A DNA stretch of 64,000 bases from Chimonanthus salicifolius (Eukaryota; Streptophyta; Magnoliopsida; Laurales; Calycanthaceae): the NCBI GenBank assembly GCA_013350335.1, contig CM023540.1:25089175-25153174 (forward strand), given 5' to 3'. The notes under the pieces are model-generated. The model was not told the DNA's origin, searched no databases, and saw nothing but the letters and a program-made list of their open reading frames with translations. Below are positions 13,701-27,800 of this stretch, one piece after another. Position 1 is the stretch's first letter, and each line of letters begins with the position of its first letter. The position numbers were made by a program, and so were the translations under genes.

Positions 13701-14616
13701 TGGGATACAACATGATTTATCTTTTACCGCAATAGTTACCATCAGTCGGTATGTAAGTGTCCTCAGGCTTATCATGAATGAGTGTATTCATTATTCTGGT
13801 AGAGTTGTTGGTTGTTGCTTTGGTGGCAAGTTTGTAAATGATGGATGTGGTAGTGAAAAAAGATTGCTTTTTTCTGCCTCATTTAAATGCACAGTGAAAG
13901 AAATGACCATACATAATTCCTGAATATCAGGACCAATTGCAATCTGGGTAGATGTAGCTGACGCAAATTGTTCTACTGAAAATATTTCAATTTCAGAATT
14001 TGGTTTTCACTGACAACTGGTGCATGGGAAAAAATTTCAAAAAAAAAAAAAATGTTTTCTGGAGCTTTTACTACTTTTTTAACAGATTTTTTGACGCTTA
14101 GCTTATGCTTTTGTTCCTGTGGTTTGAATGAGTAGTTGGACTGAACTATCGACTTCCATCTATGTGGGTTTTCAGACCTCCCCCCTCTAAAATCTTTGCT
14201 GCTTTCTGCACGGTTATTTACCTCACTTGTCATTTTAGTTGGTATCATTGGCTCATTGTTACATGAGGTTAGTTTTGTATAATAATGTGTGTAATCTTGA
14301 GTTCCTTTTGCTCAGCAGTGGAAAGTCGTCTTACAACGTGTCATGGCTCTGTTGCTTCAGAGGTTGCTCACTCAACCTTGGAAAACCAAGCTGCGCTTGT
14401 AATCCATCAAAGAACTGTCAGAGATGCTGCTGTTACAACAGCCACTTCTGCTCCTGCTTGGACAAGCCTTCTTGCAGCTCTTGTTGCGATCTTCCATCTC
14501 TTTCATGCCCTGATTGTTCTTGCAGCTGTGTCTGTTCTTGTCCAGAATATAGAAAGGTATGCCATTGCCCAAGATGTGCAAGAAACTGCTGTCTTTCTAG
14601 CTCCCTGTGTGTGTAG
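10773..14616 (+). CDS. Type-C heterotrimeric G-protein gamma subunit (AGG3/GS3/DEP1-like)
   Basis: Exons: 10773-10934; 13227-13279; 13409-13453; 13529 to about 13566-13571; about 14326-14616. Exon 1 has a Pro-rich N terminus, then [16 protein letters not shown] and NREIGFLQ. Exon 2 continues [17 protein letters not shown]. Exon 3 gives [15 protein letters not shown] and exon 4 NRRFTDRFT. Together these are the G-gamma-like coiled coil and its DPxIPP-type end. The last exon encodes a tail with about 26 cysteines in about 95 residues, in runs such as [18 protein letters not shown]. In plants these subunits pair with G-beta, anchor at the plasma membrane and influence seed or organ size. An in-frame TGA at 10767-10769 fixes the start. 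The exon 4/5 phase is unresolved: the best donor (G|GTACGG) does not fit, whereas ACG|GTGCTT with AAAG|TCG does. Predicted length is about 197 residues; rice GS3 is 232. Confidence 0.9.
12810..12930. repeat. Possible PIF/Harbinger-like MITE fragment in intron 1 of the G-gamma gene
   Basis: The segment contains GGAATAATGATTCCG, GAATGGGATGGAA and CTACCAAACACACC, wording typical of plant MITEs built on GGAATG(A/G)-rich arms. No clean terminal repeats or target duplication could be set. The remainder of the 2.3-kb intron 1 shows nothing recognisable. Confidence 0.3.
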
Positions 14617-15850
14617 AAATGCTCTTTCATTTCTTGTGCTGCATGGTTTCCAACATGCTATTTTAATCCCTATAAAGTAGATAAATCATGTAGATATGAG
14701 GGTGTATATGAGAAACATTGCATAAAATATCTGTAGCAACCTGAATATGGCCAAAGTGGTCATTCTGCCATTTTCAGCAACATGTTACCATGTCTGTTCG
14801 AAGCTGCACTAGATGTCGGGTGATAGACTTCTGTAATTGAACAAAGCTATGGATTTTGTTTCACAATTTTGGTTACTACAATAATATAGTGCAACTCTTG
14901 TTATGTGGAACCATCTGCTTGCAGGACCTGCATCTGAAACATTATCCAACCACATACTTTGCCCAATTAATGTAGGATCTCAGTGACTCTCGAAACCCTA
15001 AAACCAACATTTCTCTAGAGAATGAACTGACATTGGTGCATTACCCCCAAGTTCATGTGTTTCTGTGCGGCTTGGCACCCATTATTAGTTATGAACACTA
15101 TAGTGCTGAAACCACTCTTACAAAATGTGTGATTCGAGAACTTCTTTCTTTGGGTAAATGGAGCTTTGCAATTTTGGATTCAATTTTCAGCCTTATTGGG
15201 ACAATTGGGAATGAATATCCGGCTTCTGCACCTTTCTAGTTATGATCATTTCCATTTGTTGGGCCACTCCCATGATCCTTTGTGGAAACACAAGCTGGAG
15301 GGCATCGGTGTAATGTCACCACTCACCAGACTGGTGGATCACTGCCTCTCAAACTGAGACATGAGAACCCGGTTTAAAAATTTGGCTGAAGTTTGTAATT
15401 TACCCTGTGTTTACCAGATTTTCAAACTCTCTGTATGGGAGTTTCGATGGGAATTAGGATTGGTTGAAATTGGCTGAAACTCTATCTGGTTCGTCTTCGG
15501 TCTGGCGGGGACACTAAGATTTTGAGTCCTGAATGAGATGCCCTTGAAAACTTGGACAAGGATTCTGTGGACATTAGATTTGCATGTCCAGCCAGCTGCC
15601 TCTCCCAACATTGCAATCATGGTAAATTGGTGCCTCCGTATGAATTTTGAGGGAAATTTGTATAGAGATGATCCTCTGGTATAGTACTGATGCGACTCTT
15701 CAGTAACAGGGCACAAAGCTGTGATGTTAAAGAGTAACATTCAAGCCTACCAAAAAGGAATTGATTTTGCACCGGTGCTTTCTCCACCATGGAGAACTGG
15801 TTGATTTTTTTTCTTCAATTTTATCATTCATTTTATCTTTAAAATGAAAG
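14617..15850. other. 3' flank of the G-gamma gene; no gene seen
   Basis: This holds the presumed 3' UTR and then moderately AT-rich DNA. A 109-codon minus-strand frame at 15740-15411 has no recognisable motif and is not called. Confidence 0.45.
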
Positions 15851-16045
15851 TAGGGGTGAAACTTGTGTTGGGTTTTAACCTGACTCGACTCGAGAAATCA
15901 ATGGGTTTGGCTCATGTATTTGTATATTTTGCGTTAGGTCAGGTTGGGAAAATAAAAATCCCTATGAAATTTAGATCGGTTTGAGTTTGGTTGAGAAATT
16001 TAAAATTAACTTGACATGACGTAACCTAACTCGATCTGCATGTAT
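15851..16045 (+). repeat. MITE-derived repeat, second copy
   Basis: It begins TAGGGGTGAAACTTGTGTTG, includes GAGAAATCAATGGGTTTGG and ends around GAGAAATTTAAAATTAAC. It is clearly the same family as 3808-4006 and 59255-59445. No right-hand terminal repeat is visible. Confidence 0.6.
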
Positions 16046-16834
16046 CAAGTTATAAAATACCATTCAGGTTTAAGGTCAACAATTCGAGTCGGGTCGGATT
16101 GAGTAATTTGGCTCAGTAATTCAGGTCGGATTCAATAAAAATTTATATGATTAGATTGAATTTATTAAAACTCGACTTGACAAAATGACAAAAAACACAA
16201 AGCCATGAATTCGGTAGTAATGGAAAGCAAAACGGAAAAGAACACAAAAATCACATCACCCGTTATGCATGCGAAGAAAGCATCGGTCAATTCACATGTC
16301 AAAATCATTCAAATTCATATATTTGATCTTGAAAAAGGCAATTCAGCTATACTTACCTGACTCAATTGATTTTAAATGGGTAATCCAGCCATACTCTTAT
16401 TGATCCTAATACTATAACTATTTAATGTCTAACTCAGTTTGACATTTATCAAATTGAATTAAAATATTAAATTAATAACATTGACTTGATAACATGTCAA
16501 AGTTGTATAGAAGCATCTCTAAATTATTCAATTTATGTTTGTGATTTTAAATCAGCAACCCAACACATGCTTTTCTCTACAAAATCAACCTAAAGCACAT
16601 TTATCTAACTTAATATAGTTATTTAATATTTGACGAGTTTGGCACACAATAAATTTATATTAAGTTAAATGGACTAGTTTAAACATGATTGTCAATTTGT
16701 CATATTTATTAAATAGATTGGATCAGCCAACCATCAAAAAATTGGAAAGACTCGTTTAGTCCATTATGATAAAAAAAAAAAAGCGAGTATCCAATTCATC
16801 AAAGCCATAAATCCAACTCTCAGGATTTGGCACG

Positions 16835-17000
16835 CGGACTTAAAAAATGAGGACTTAAGTTTGATTTACGCTTAATTTCAATGGGTCATCTCCCGTAGTT
16901 GTTTACTCGATGTGTCCAGAATTAGAACGTCTTCACAATGAGCTATTAGATAAAATCTTGATGTCTGAACACTTTAATCATAAAACGAAAACAAAAAAAA
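16835..17000 (+). mobile_element. Degenerate SINE copy
   Basis: The unit has a B-box-like AAGTTTGATTTACG, then GGGTCATCTCCCGTAGTTG and GATGTGTCCAGAATTAG. The 3' part reads GATGTCTGAACACTTTAATC and ends in an interrupted A-tract. Body and tail match the copies at 4545, 48826 and 56950. Confidence 0.5.
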
Positions 17001-17141
17001 CCAACAAATCCAATTTATTGAAGTGGTGTGCCCTTGTCAGGTCCCAGGTCATGATTTGGGACAAACTTGGAGGAATCTTTAGATGATTCTAACATACCAA
17101 TTCTCAACCCCATCCAACCCTACTAATCTCTTATTTATCGT

Positions 17142-17143
<2 letters not shown>

Positions 17144-17177
<34 letters not shown>
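17144..17177. repeat. (TA)n microsatellite
   Basis: Seventeen uninterrupted TA units lie just outside the left arm of the fold-back element. Confidence 0.95.
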
Positions 17178-17181
<4 letters not shown>

Positions 17182-17197
17182 GAGATAGATTTTAATT

Positions 17198-17875
17198 TAG
17201 ACGCTACTTACATACACTTGGATTTTCTGCCTATATACACTCAATTTTAGATTTTTCTGGTGAAATTACCATTATAACGTTGTATGTTACCAATGCTACT
17301 GCAATGCATAGTGCATTAGTTAAATAATAAAATCTCTTTTAAAAATTTAAAGTTATTTTTTAAGCACTGTATCTTTCCAAAAATTTTCAAATTGAATATT
17401 CGGACTAATTACGATAACCTGATAAAAATACTTTAAGACTTCAAGGTCTTTTGGCACTCCCAAATGTGTTTTCAGCACAGCCGAGGGATACCCTTATTTG
17501 TAAAACACTGTATTTTAAGCATTTGGGAGTGTCAAAAAATCTTGAAGTTTTAAATTATTTTTATCAGGTTATCTTAATTAGTCCGTATATTTAATTTGAG
17601 AAATTTTAAAAATACACCATGCCTAAAAAAAAACTTTAAAGTTTTAAAAGAGATTTTATGATTTAAATAATATACTATATATTACTACTGTGTAGCATCC
17701 GTTCATTCGTTCGAATGTTCTGCCGATTCGTTCGAATGACTCCCAATGAATGCCGAATGAAATGGCAGTTCATTCAGATAAGTAAAAATACGGGGTATAA
17801 TGATAATTTCACTTGAAAATCCGAAATCCAGTGTATAGAGACAGAAAATTTGAGTGTCTCTAAGTCGCGCCTTAG
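17198..17875. mobile_element. Fold-back (long inverted repeat) DNA element
   Basis: The left arm (17198 to about 17479) is matched in inverted orientation by the right arm (about 17503-17875). Examples are GTGAAATTACCATTATA against the complement of TATAATGATAATTTCAC, AAAATCTCTTTTAAAA against TTTTAAAAGAGATTTTATG, and GATAACCTGATAAAAATA against its complement. The loop is about 23 nt. The right arm carries an extra segment with two CGTTCGAATG repeats. Transcribed, it would form a stem of about 280 bp. Mutator-like fold-back elements have this shape, but no target duplication was set. Confidence 0.75.
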
Positions 17876-18271
17876 GGTATCAATAATGTTGGTGTTAAAT
17901 TTACACGTGGCGTTGTTTGTGTGGACCGCTTAGATTGATGATGGATGTGACAAAAGTATTGGAAAAAATGAAGCATTTATAGGAGGGTTTAGGGTAAATA
18001 TGCAAATTGGTAAAAAACTTTGAGTGGGGTGGGGGAAAGTAGGAAGAGGATGAGAGAGGGTCGGCCACTTGTTCCACCCTTTAGGATGTCTTTTTCCCTT
18101 TAAAAAAGTGCATTGATCTCAATCAATTGTTACTTAATAAATGTTATTATTAGAAATAATAAATTATTTTTTATTTTATATTATTTTGATAAAAAAAATT
18201 GTTTTGTAAACATAAAATAAATCAGAAGTTTAAAATTTGATATCGATTGATAATTTTTCTCTCTTTTTTTT

Positions 18272-18383
18272 AAAAAAAAAAATGGTTGATATCGACTGAG
18301 ATATGGACATTTCGGTCAAATATCAGTTAATACGAATCATATCGGCTGATACGATACGTATCGACCTATATTTATACCCTGGA
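18272..18383. repeat. ATATCGGCCGATAT-family repeat
   Basis: An A/T homopolymer stretch is followed by GGTTGATATCGACTGAGATA, then CATATCGGCTGATACGATAC and the end-like TATACCCTGGAAT. The same ending (CCCTGGAAT) closes the copy near 55515. Confidence 0.55.
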
Positions 18384-18774
18384 ATAAATTACAACTATTT
18401 AATGAAAGAACAGTTAAGATTTATTTTGATGGTCACTCTCATTTTTTTCTTTTATGTATAAATAAAGTAAAGAGGTAAGGAAATAATATTGAGAAGCTTT
18501 GCATTTATCATAAGTTAGGCCTTATATAATTGGGTGGGATGAGTAAAAGATTCTATGAATATTATAATCTAATGTAAACTCTTCTATCAATCACTGTAGT
18601 TTTATAAGATAACTATGAAAAACAACGGTTTGTAGTAGTTAGGCTTATAGTAAATTTTATCAATAAATAGTCTCCAGAAAAACTTTGTTGTATTTCCACT
18701 CTAATTATTTTTATTAGAAGGGCGGTGGTGTAAGACCATAGTTCATAATAACAAGTTCCAAGTAACCCAACAGC

Positions 18775-18856
18775 GTCGCTTTGGCCGAGTGGTTAAGGCG
18801 TGTGCCTGCTAAGTACATGGGGTTTCCCCGCGAGAGTTCGAATCTCTCAGGCGACG
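18775..18856 (+). tRNA. tRNA-Ser (anticodon GCU)
   Basis: The 82-nt cloverleaf has a 7-bp acceptor stem (GTCGCTT with AGGCGAC, one T-G pair) and a discriminator G. The D arm is GCC-GAGTGGTTAA-GGC. The anticodon stem TGTGC/GTACA encloses the loop CTGCTAA, with GCT at 18808-18810. A long variable arm CATGGGGTTTCCCCG identifies a type II tRNA, and the T arm is GAGAGTTCGAATCTCTC. The internal A and B boxes are intact. A T-rich stretch with a seven-T run starts a few bases downstream and should end pol III transcription. It decodes AGC/AGU. No intron and no encoded CCA, as expected for a nuclear gene. Confidence 0.97.
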
Positions 18857-21608
18857 TTGTATATTTTGTCTTTTTTTGGTATTTTCCAAGTTAAAAAAAA
18901 TATGGAGGATTGGTGATGAAAGAACATTTTGGAGGTCAATTGATGCAATATTAAGTTCATATTTATTTATTTTTGGAAAAAAATAGTAATGGGTTCTACT
19001 TACAATTAATCTAGTTGTCTTGTTCACTATTATCAATATCATTTATTACTAATCAAGTCCTCATCATTAATCAAAATTAAATTTCCAACATATGATAAGC
19101 AACAAAATTAAGATTAACTCAATTGGATTATGGTAAAATTTGAATTGTTCAATGATATCCTACTTATTGCATGTTATGATATTAAGATATCATTTAAAAC
19201 CATAAAAAATTAATCCACCAGCGGGCACACGTTTTCAAAGGTGCTCCTTCTTGTTAAGTACAACCTCTTAATCCATTTTCATGTGCCCCACTTTGATTCC
19301 ATTAAGTGTTGACTGTTGAATCAAAATCTAATTTTAAATAAAATTGAATATTTATCATAATTTGAAATCATTTTCTGTAGAAAGAAATATTTATTGTACT
19401 GATTGAAAATAAATTCTCATGAACTTTTAATTATAATCTTTAAATGAGCAAAAGAGTGTCAGATTTAATTTTTTTTTTTTCAATTAATCTAAAAATCAAT
19501 AAATGTGATTGAAATTTTTTACAAAATTTTGTGAACTGATTCACGATAGATCGGATGAATTTTAAAAATGCGTGGACCTCGCATTGATTCATAGTATTAC
19601 GTTGAAGCTCTTAAATAATGTTTCTTAGCCTCATCCAAACTGATGAGTCAATCTTCTCTAGAGAACCAGGGCCGGCCCTGACTATAGGCGAAGTAAGCGG
19701 CCGCCTAGGACCCCCAAATAAATAGGGCCGCCAAGTCCATAAGCTCCTTTATTATATGCTAAATAGTTAATAATGCATATTAAAGTACAAATTCATTCTT
19801 GTTCAGTTTGGTTAGAATGCTTACTTTATAAAAAAGCGACCCGAGTTCAAATCCCGGCTGCATATAATAATAATAAAGAAAATAACAATAATTTGAATTA
19901 ATACTACTTGAAATCATTTGTAGGTTTCTTAACAAATTAAAATAATGACAGTAACAATCATAATAATTATTATTATAATCCTCATTTTATTGAGTTTAAT
20001 AAAAATAAAAAAATAATTTTAATTAATAAAAATCTTTTAAAATATATCTAAAGAGAAAGAGAAATCTATATTGAGTTAATAATTTTAAATTAAAAATAAT
20101 TTAAAGCTTTTAAAATTTGAAGAGATGAAAAAACATAGCTTTATTCATTTGATCAATGTATATTTTATTAGAAGTAATATAAAAGTATAAATCATTATAA
20201 TTAAGATCATTTTTAATTTTTTAAAAAATACAGAAAAATTGAAAAATTAAAATAATAATAATATCTTCTTTCAAATGAGAATTTGCATTATTGTCGCACT
20301 CGAATATGATAAAAGATGCAGTACCAAAAGAATGAATTGTCAAATTATATAAAAAGAATAAATTGTTGTTTTCCAAATGCATGAATTGCTTATAGAATAA
20401 TGTTCATTATACCACTTACAGTTACCTATGCAGAAATAAGTTTTTCAAAGTTAAAACTGATAAAATCTTATCTCCAGGTCTACAATGTCACAAGAAAGAT
20501 TAAATGGATTAACTATCTTATCTGTTGAAAAATAAATGTTAAAAAAACTTGAATATAGTAATTTAATTAGTAATTTTGTATCTCAAAATAAGAATAAATT
20601 TTAAATAATACTTTGTTATAAATTTGATTATGATATTTTATTTAGTTTCACTATTGTAAAAAAAAATTATATGATTTTATTGTTTATGAGTATATAAAGG
20701 CCCCATCCTTAACAACTCGCTTAGGGCCCATGAAATCTCAGAGCCGGCCCTGTAGGGACCCTGCCCCTTCCCGACCCAGGATCCAACCAATCCTAGTCAT
20801 ACAGCCATGGCATACAATCATCATAGGGTCATGCATGTCATGTCCAACCACTGCTCTTGAGGGATGATTGTAACCTCAAAACAGAGGGTCTGCATGCTCC
20901 AATGAACCATTCAATGGTAGCATGACCAGATAGATTCATGATAAGCAACAGTTCGGCGTTCTAGTTCGCTGATAACCAGCAAACAAAATGGGTAGGGATA
21001 CTTGACTTAGCTGAGTTCAAAAGAAGAAATATGAAAATAAAAAAGCAGACAAGTGTGCAGTTGTGCACTAAGAACATAAACTGGTATCTTTTATAAATAG
21101 AACTCAACTAAAGGCTAATTTCATGCTAATACAGGAAGCCGTTTTTGCCCCAATGATATATGCTAATGCAACAACCTTGCTATCATTTAGACTACAACAA
21201 GAAGAAAAAAAATCTGAAGAATTTCGCAATAAGAACTGAAGGAGAGCATGATAGTTACGCAGGGTCAACCCTAGCTATAGACGAAGTAGGCCGCCGCCTA
21301 CTCGCTTTAAGCCTTGAAATAAATAGCCCTCTAAGTCCATAAATATGTTAAATAGTTAATAATGCGTATGAAGATATAAATTCATTGTCATCTAAGCTTT
21401 GTTAGGAACAAAGATTCCAAAAGGTGCACTCCTCGTCGGGCGTCCTGGCACAGGGAAGACAATTCTTCCCAAGGCGACTGCAACGAATGTAATGTTCCTT
21501 TTCCATATTCTTCTAGTTCAAAATTTACTGAAAATTATGTTGGGGTTGGAGCATCTAGAAGAGCTAACTTCTGAGAACAAACTCCTCACTCTAGATGCTC
21601 CAACCCTA

Positions 21609-21860
<252 letters not shown>

Positions 21861-24800
21861 CTAATCCCTTTTGAAAACAATGAGAAGATGGATGAAGAAG
21901 CTATCAGCAAGAAGTCAATAACAATGAGCATTGGTGTTTGGGTGTTCAAAAAAAAAAAGAAATTGCAAGGAAAAGAGTCTCAACAATCAGCAAATACATA
22001 AATTTAGTGAGTAGGACTCAATACACGTGAAGCAATCGTCAATCAATTTGGGATATTGAAAACATGAGCTCCAACAATCAGCAAATACATAAGGTCAATA
22101 TTATGAATATTGTCAATCAAAATGAGTCTCAATATTCATAATATTAACCTTATAAAACGTTGAAGCTCTTTTAAAAGTGATTTTTTTTAATTAAACAAAA
22201 CGATTGAAACTTCTTTCAAGACATCTCTTTCATAAGTTAATATAATAAATTACTTTTCCATAGGTTTATTTATGAAATTGAGCTTTAATTTGAAATTAAA
22301 TGAACTAATCTAAGTCAACCAAATTATTGAAAAAGGTGAAAAAAACATGAAATTGAAATGGATAGATTTAGAGTTAACTCATGAACTAATAAGATATATA
22401 AGTGATGCTAAACTTAGCTTAAAATAAAATAATTGTATGTGTTTACAGTCGTTATGAGGAGTTACAATTGATTGATCTTTTGAGAACTAAATAGAATATC
22501 AATAAATGATTATTGCATCAACATAGATATTAAATACTACATTTTCAAAGAACCACATAACCCATCAAATTCCCAAAGTATTGTATAAAATCACTGCTAT
22601 TTATTTGTGATTGCTTTTCTTTTCTTGATTCGATCATAAAAGAAACCAGATCAATCAATTCAATAATGCAATTTCCTTGGGAACACCGAGTATTTGATTA
22701 CATTCATTGAGATCCTCTCATATCTATATAAACACAATAATTATAGAGAAATTCAAACTCTTGAACTAATGAATCAATGCTTCAGTCTTGCTGCTGTATG
22801 GCTAAGTCATTTCAAAGCCATCATCCTGTTGAGGGAAAGAGAGAAGCCCAACTTTGTCACTGAAGCAATAGGCAGTAACTTTGGCATAAGTCATCTTCGT
22901 TACTTTCTGCAAATCATAGCAGAAAGGCTCTTGAAACCAGAGCAGAAATACAATCGTACAAACCCTCAAAGAAATGTATTAAGCTCCTCAACCATAGCTT
23001 AAAAAACATAGAATTGATCCAAAATTCGAAAAGGATTGAAAATGGAAGGCTGGTCAATTGGCCATTATACCCTCCAAACAAGTTATACTGCCTCCTTGAA
23101 CCGGAAATTAATCACCAAGGGCCAAGGCTATGATGGGAAACATTAAAAAGAGTGGTTCTCCTACATTTTCAGGAACTTTTTTTTTTGGGTGAAAACAGAA
23201 GGAAACTTGGATGTGAATGCCTGAGTATCACCTTGCATTTCCCACCCTTGCAAGGGCTGGTTAGCCTAACCATCTTTAGGGGGAATGGTTCATTAACCTG
23301 CCCCTTCCCAACCCAGGATCCAATCATCCAACCCATCCCAAAGGTTTTCAGCTACATTCAGGATGTACACTAATAAAAAAAAATTGTTTGGATTAAATCC
23401 TGATATGGAGCTAGGGTGGTGTCCATCCACATGCCAAATTACATAATATCATGTTTATTTATCAAATTATGGAACTATTTTAAGAATCCAAGGTGTCTAT
23501 ACTGCATCTCAAGAATGAAAAAAAAAAAAATTAAGAATCCAACAAAAATAATAAAAATTCTAGCACAACCTCCTCACTGAATCCAGCAAGAATGCACCTT
23601 AGATGTGAACTAGGTAATGATTGGGTACAATATTGTAGGGACTACAATGGTGGTGGCTGAAGTTCCATTCCACATGATCATCCTAGCATTACATTTTAAC
23701 CATGAAATCAGTCTCTTATTATAGCCAAAATTCATCTTATTCTTTTCACCTAACTCCCTCCTTACTATAGATGTTCTATTTATGACAAATGACATGTACC
23801 GGTATACCGCTCATCAAATATCGATGTACCGATAACACGCCACTCTGCATGTATATGTTCTGCACATCGATACACCGGTACTTGATGAGTGATACACCGG
23901 TAGAAGTAAAATGAGAATTTCACTCCATCTCGTGTCGGTATTCTAAGATAATGCTTTCTATAATTGAGGTTTGTTGAATTTGAAAATGAATGATTTTTAA
24001 AAGGTCTAAAAAAACAATAATATTAATAGAGTTAGTTTTAGATAGGGCTGAAATCAGGAACCCGGCCCAAGTTACTAATATATGAAATCCAACCCGACCC
24101 AACCCGACCCGAACTTTTGACCTAGACGTCTTGACCCGACCCGACCCGAATTATAACCCGACTCAACCCGAAACCCGACCCGACCCACATTTTGAACCTA
24201 TTTAGCCTACTTTTTACTGGATCGGGTCGGGTCGGGTTAACTTAAAAATCTCTCAACCCAACCCGACCTGAATTATGTGTAGGTTTCTGACTTCTCAACC
24301 TGACCCGACCCGTTGACCCAACTTTCATAACCCAACCCACATGATTTCTGGGTCAGGTCATGCGGGTTCGGGCCAAAACCCTACCCGATTTTCACCCCTA
24401 GTTTTAGATAAAATTTTAATTCAATGGTGAGATTAACTACTACTACAACTGATCTATACTCATTATTATAGCCTACAAGTTGTGGGTTCAAATCCCATGG
24501 GTATTAGATAGGATAATCGATCCATAAAAATAATTTGCCAAATCAAAATTAAAGACCAACTCCAGATTGAATATATAAATGACTAATATGATAATGATAA
24601 TGGTGAGACTAATTAAGAATAAATTCAAATTAAATTAATTTTTAATAGATAGATGGAGTGAAAGAAGGGAGTGTTCGTGGCTCGTGATGGGATGCGGCGA
24701 CTGAGCCATATCACTTGGGTGAAGTCATTTTCTATAGAGTATATTTAGATGGCTTATTTTAAGAAAGTGGACATTTTTTTGGTAATTAAGTATGTTTTGC

Positions 24801-27800
24801 TTAATTCTTTTCACCATAAGTCCTAATAAAACAACTTTGACCTAGCTTAATAATTTAAGGAAATCAATTTAGTCCTTTTTATTATAATCTAGGATTAACT
24901 AATATTTAAGAATTAGTTAAGATAGCCTTTGTCATTTCTTAGGTTGGCTGAGATGTGTTTAGACTTTAGAGTGCCCTAATCTAAGTTGCACCAATAAATT
25001 GATTTTTTTTTAAGAAAGATGTATTTTTAGTATCTTAAATATCTTAGACTTGATTAGCCTTAATTTTCCATTTTAAATTATAATCATTTTAATTTATTTT
25101 TTATATTTTATAGCATTAAAAATGTTGTTTGATTCATTCAATTAAAATATTTTTTTATCTTTAATTACAATTATATCTTTTCAATACACACATTGCTCAT
25201 GTGGTCTCACCTAAAAGTGCTAAATATTTGTCCTTCCATTTCATTAATTTAATTTGTTAAGCATAGATATTTTCAATTACCTAATTCAATTCATACTAAT
25301 CATAATTTTTTATCTTATTATATTAGGATCAACTTGACATGCCTAACTATTTTTAAACATAAAATTTATTTTACAAGATTATTTTCATTTCAATTTTTTC
25401 CTGTCTTTACCAAATTTTATTGAATATTCGAGTAATTTTTTTACAATAGTTATTTCATACTAATTAACTAGATCAATAACTTGACAGATAATTACTAAAA
25501 TTTATTTTCTATTTTTTGGTGTATTAGCCTATTTTTTAATTATTAATTATTTTTTAATTATTTTTTAAATCTCAATTTTATAATTTGAAACCCTCATTTT
25601 GATATTTAAATGTTTGTTAAAAAATGATACAGTTAGATAAAAATGAAGTCCATAATTTTCTGAATTATTTGTAGCTTTTTAATTACTCCACCTGCAGAGT
25701 ACCATACAGAGGACAAAATATCAGTGAATATTTTGGTTTGGGCAAATATAATATTTACCAAAATATCAGAAAAAAGAATTTGGACCCAATTTTTTTGTTT
25801 AGACTAGAAGTTCAGCACTTATTTCATTCAAAACATCGATCTTCTACAACAATATTTAAAAAAAAAATTGCAAATATTGCTATTCTTATGTCACATAATT
25901 TTAAAATTTAATAATTTCGATCGAAATTTAGATTTTAATCTAAACTTGCTTAGTGTGCAAAATAATCAATTATGGGTGTTGTAAATGTGTAATCTTTTTG
26001 GGCCAGGGTGTGATTCTGTCAGAACCCAATTTAAAATAAGACCAGGCTTGTCTTGTCCATTAGCCTGTTACACATGATATATTAGGTATACATGTATGAT
26101 ATATCATATACTATTATTATTAATTGGGCAAAACTAGTAAATGCTTAGGTATGCACAAGGGTTATAAATGGGCTCAGTTAATAATAAATGTAAAGTACTG
26201 AAATTGTTACTTCCTACTAGGTTTTTTTTAATTTATTAAATTCACTATCATCATTAAATTATTCATGATAAATAAAAATATTTATTTAGAGTAAAATAAT
26301 TCAACACGTCCTATTTAAAATAATTGCAATAATTTATTCATCCATCAAAAGTTTTAATCATAAGATAAGACCCAACTTAGCTTCTAAGGGCCATGTATAC
26401 CTTTTCATATTAGCTTATGCAAAATTATATTATAAAATGTTATTTACAGTTATCGAATCTCTGAATTTCAAAATTTCAGACTCTGTATAGATTAGAATAA
26501 AATATTTGATTTATTGAGCTTTTACTGATAAAAAATAAGATAAAAAAAATTGATTTTAGGATCTTGTAGCATAATGGGTCGAAAATAGGTAAACGGACGT
26601 TTATCGGTGCTGCAGACAGTCCAATAAACCTATCGGGCCAGGGCTGCGGACTATCCGATTATGTTATCGGGTCAGATCTTGTCGGACCGTGCGGACCTGA
26701 GTCCGTTTACTGGCCTATTTCAAACTATCACTAAAAAATTAAATTGAACAAAAATAACTTACTAATTATAGTATAAGACATCAAAATTGCATATGATGAC
26801 ATGAGTAGACTATAGTGTGTTAAAGGATATTTATTTAAAATTTTCAATCTAAAGCATTCATTTTATAAAAGGGATTTATGTTAAGTCAATTTATTTATTA
26901 AATAAATTAATAAAATTCAATTCAAACACTATTTTTTTATAAATAAACTGTGATTAATTAGATCAACAAGTCTATTTAAAACCCTTAATCTACATTCACC
27001 ATTTATTAGTAAATTTAGATGATACTAAGATAGGTAACATATTTTTTAGAGTTGGATTTGAGCAAGATTGAAGAATATTGGATAAGAAACTGTGACCTGT
27101 CCATGCTGGATTTGGATATTCTGGATCAGTTCTTACCTTATTTTATTCTTCCCATGCAAAATTATAGGTCAACTCTTCTTTATATCTCCTCTCACATCAT
27201 CTCTTCCGCATCCCTCTCTGTTTCTCTTCCATGTTTTCCAATGAAGACCACCAATCTCTGTGGCCCACCCGACGTACCACCATTTTCCGATGGCCTTCAG
27301 GCAGAAGACCCACCACCCAATTTGCATGCAAGAGTCGAATAAAGCGTCGGAAGCTTCCTTCAATCCGTCTTGGGGAAAAGAGAAGAAGAGGTGGCCACTT
27401 TTTCATCCGCATCTTCCGGCGGCTGAAGCTTCGACGGCTGAGATTGAAGTACTCTAAGATGCTGAAAAAGCTTAAAGCCTACTATTCTTCTGTAGTGAAG
27501 GATTGCATCAAAGGCCGCGACGGTTGATGGATTACAGCAGATGCTCATGTCAAACACCTAATTCTCCCTCCCCGCTATGGCCAGCTCCGTCGCCAACATG
27601 CCGTCTTACGTCGACTGCCGCGCACTCAAGTGATCGGCAGTGTTAGATTTGAATATGGGCCGTTCATTTAGTGGGAGGTGTCGTCGACGTCGAAATCGAC
27701 GGTAATCATGCAATCCCAATGCACCTGGATTTTGTGATTGGTTGTATCCATCCTGATGGACGATCTTGATTCATTCGTTGGTTTTTTCTATTTCAGTTGT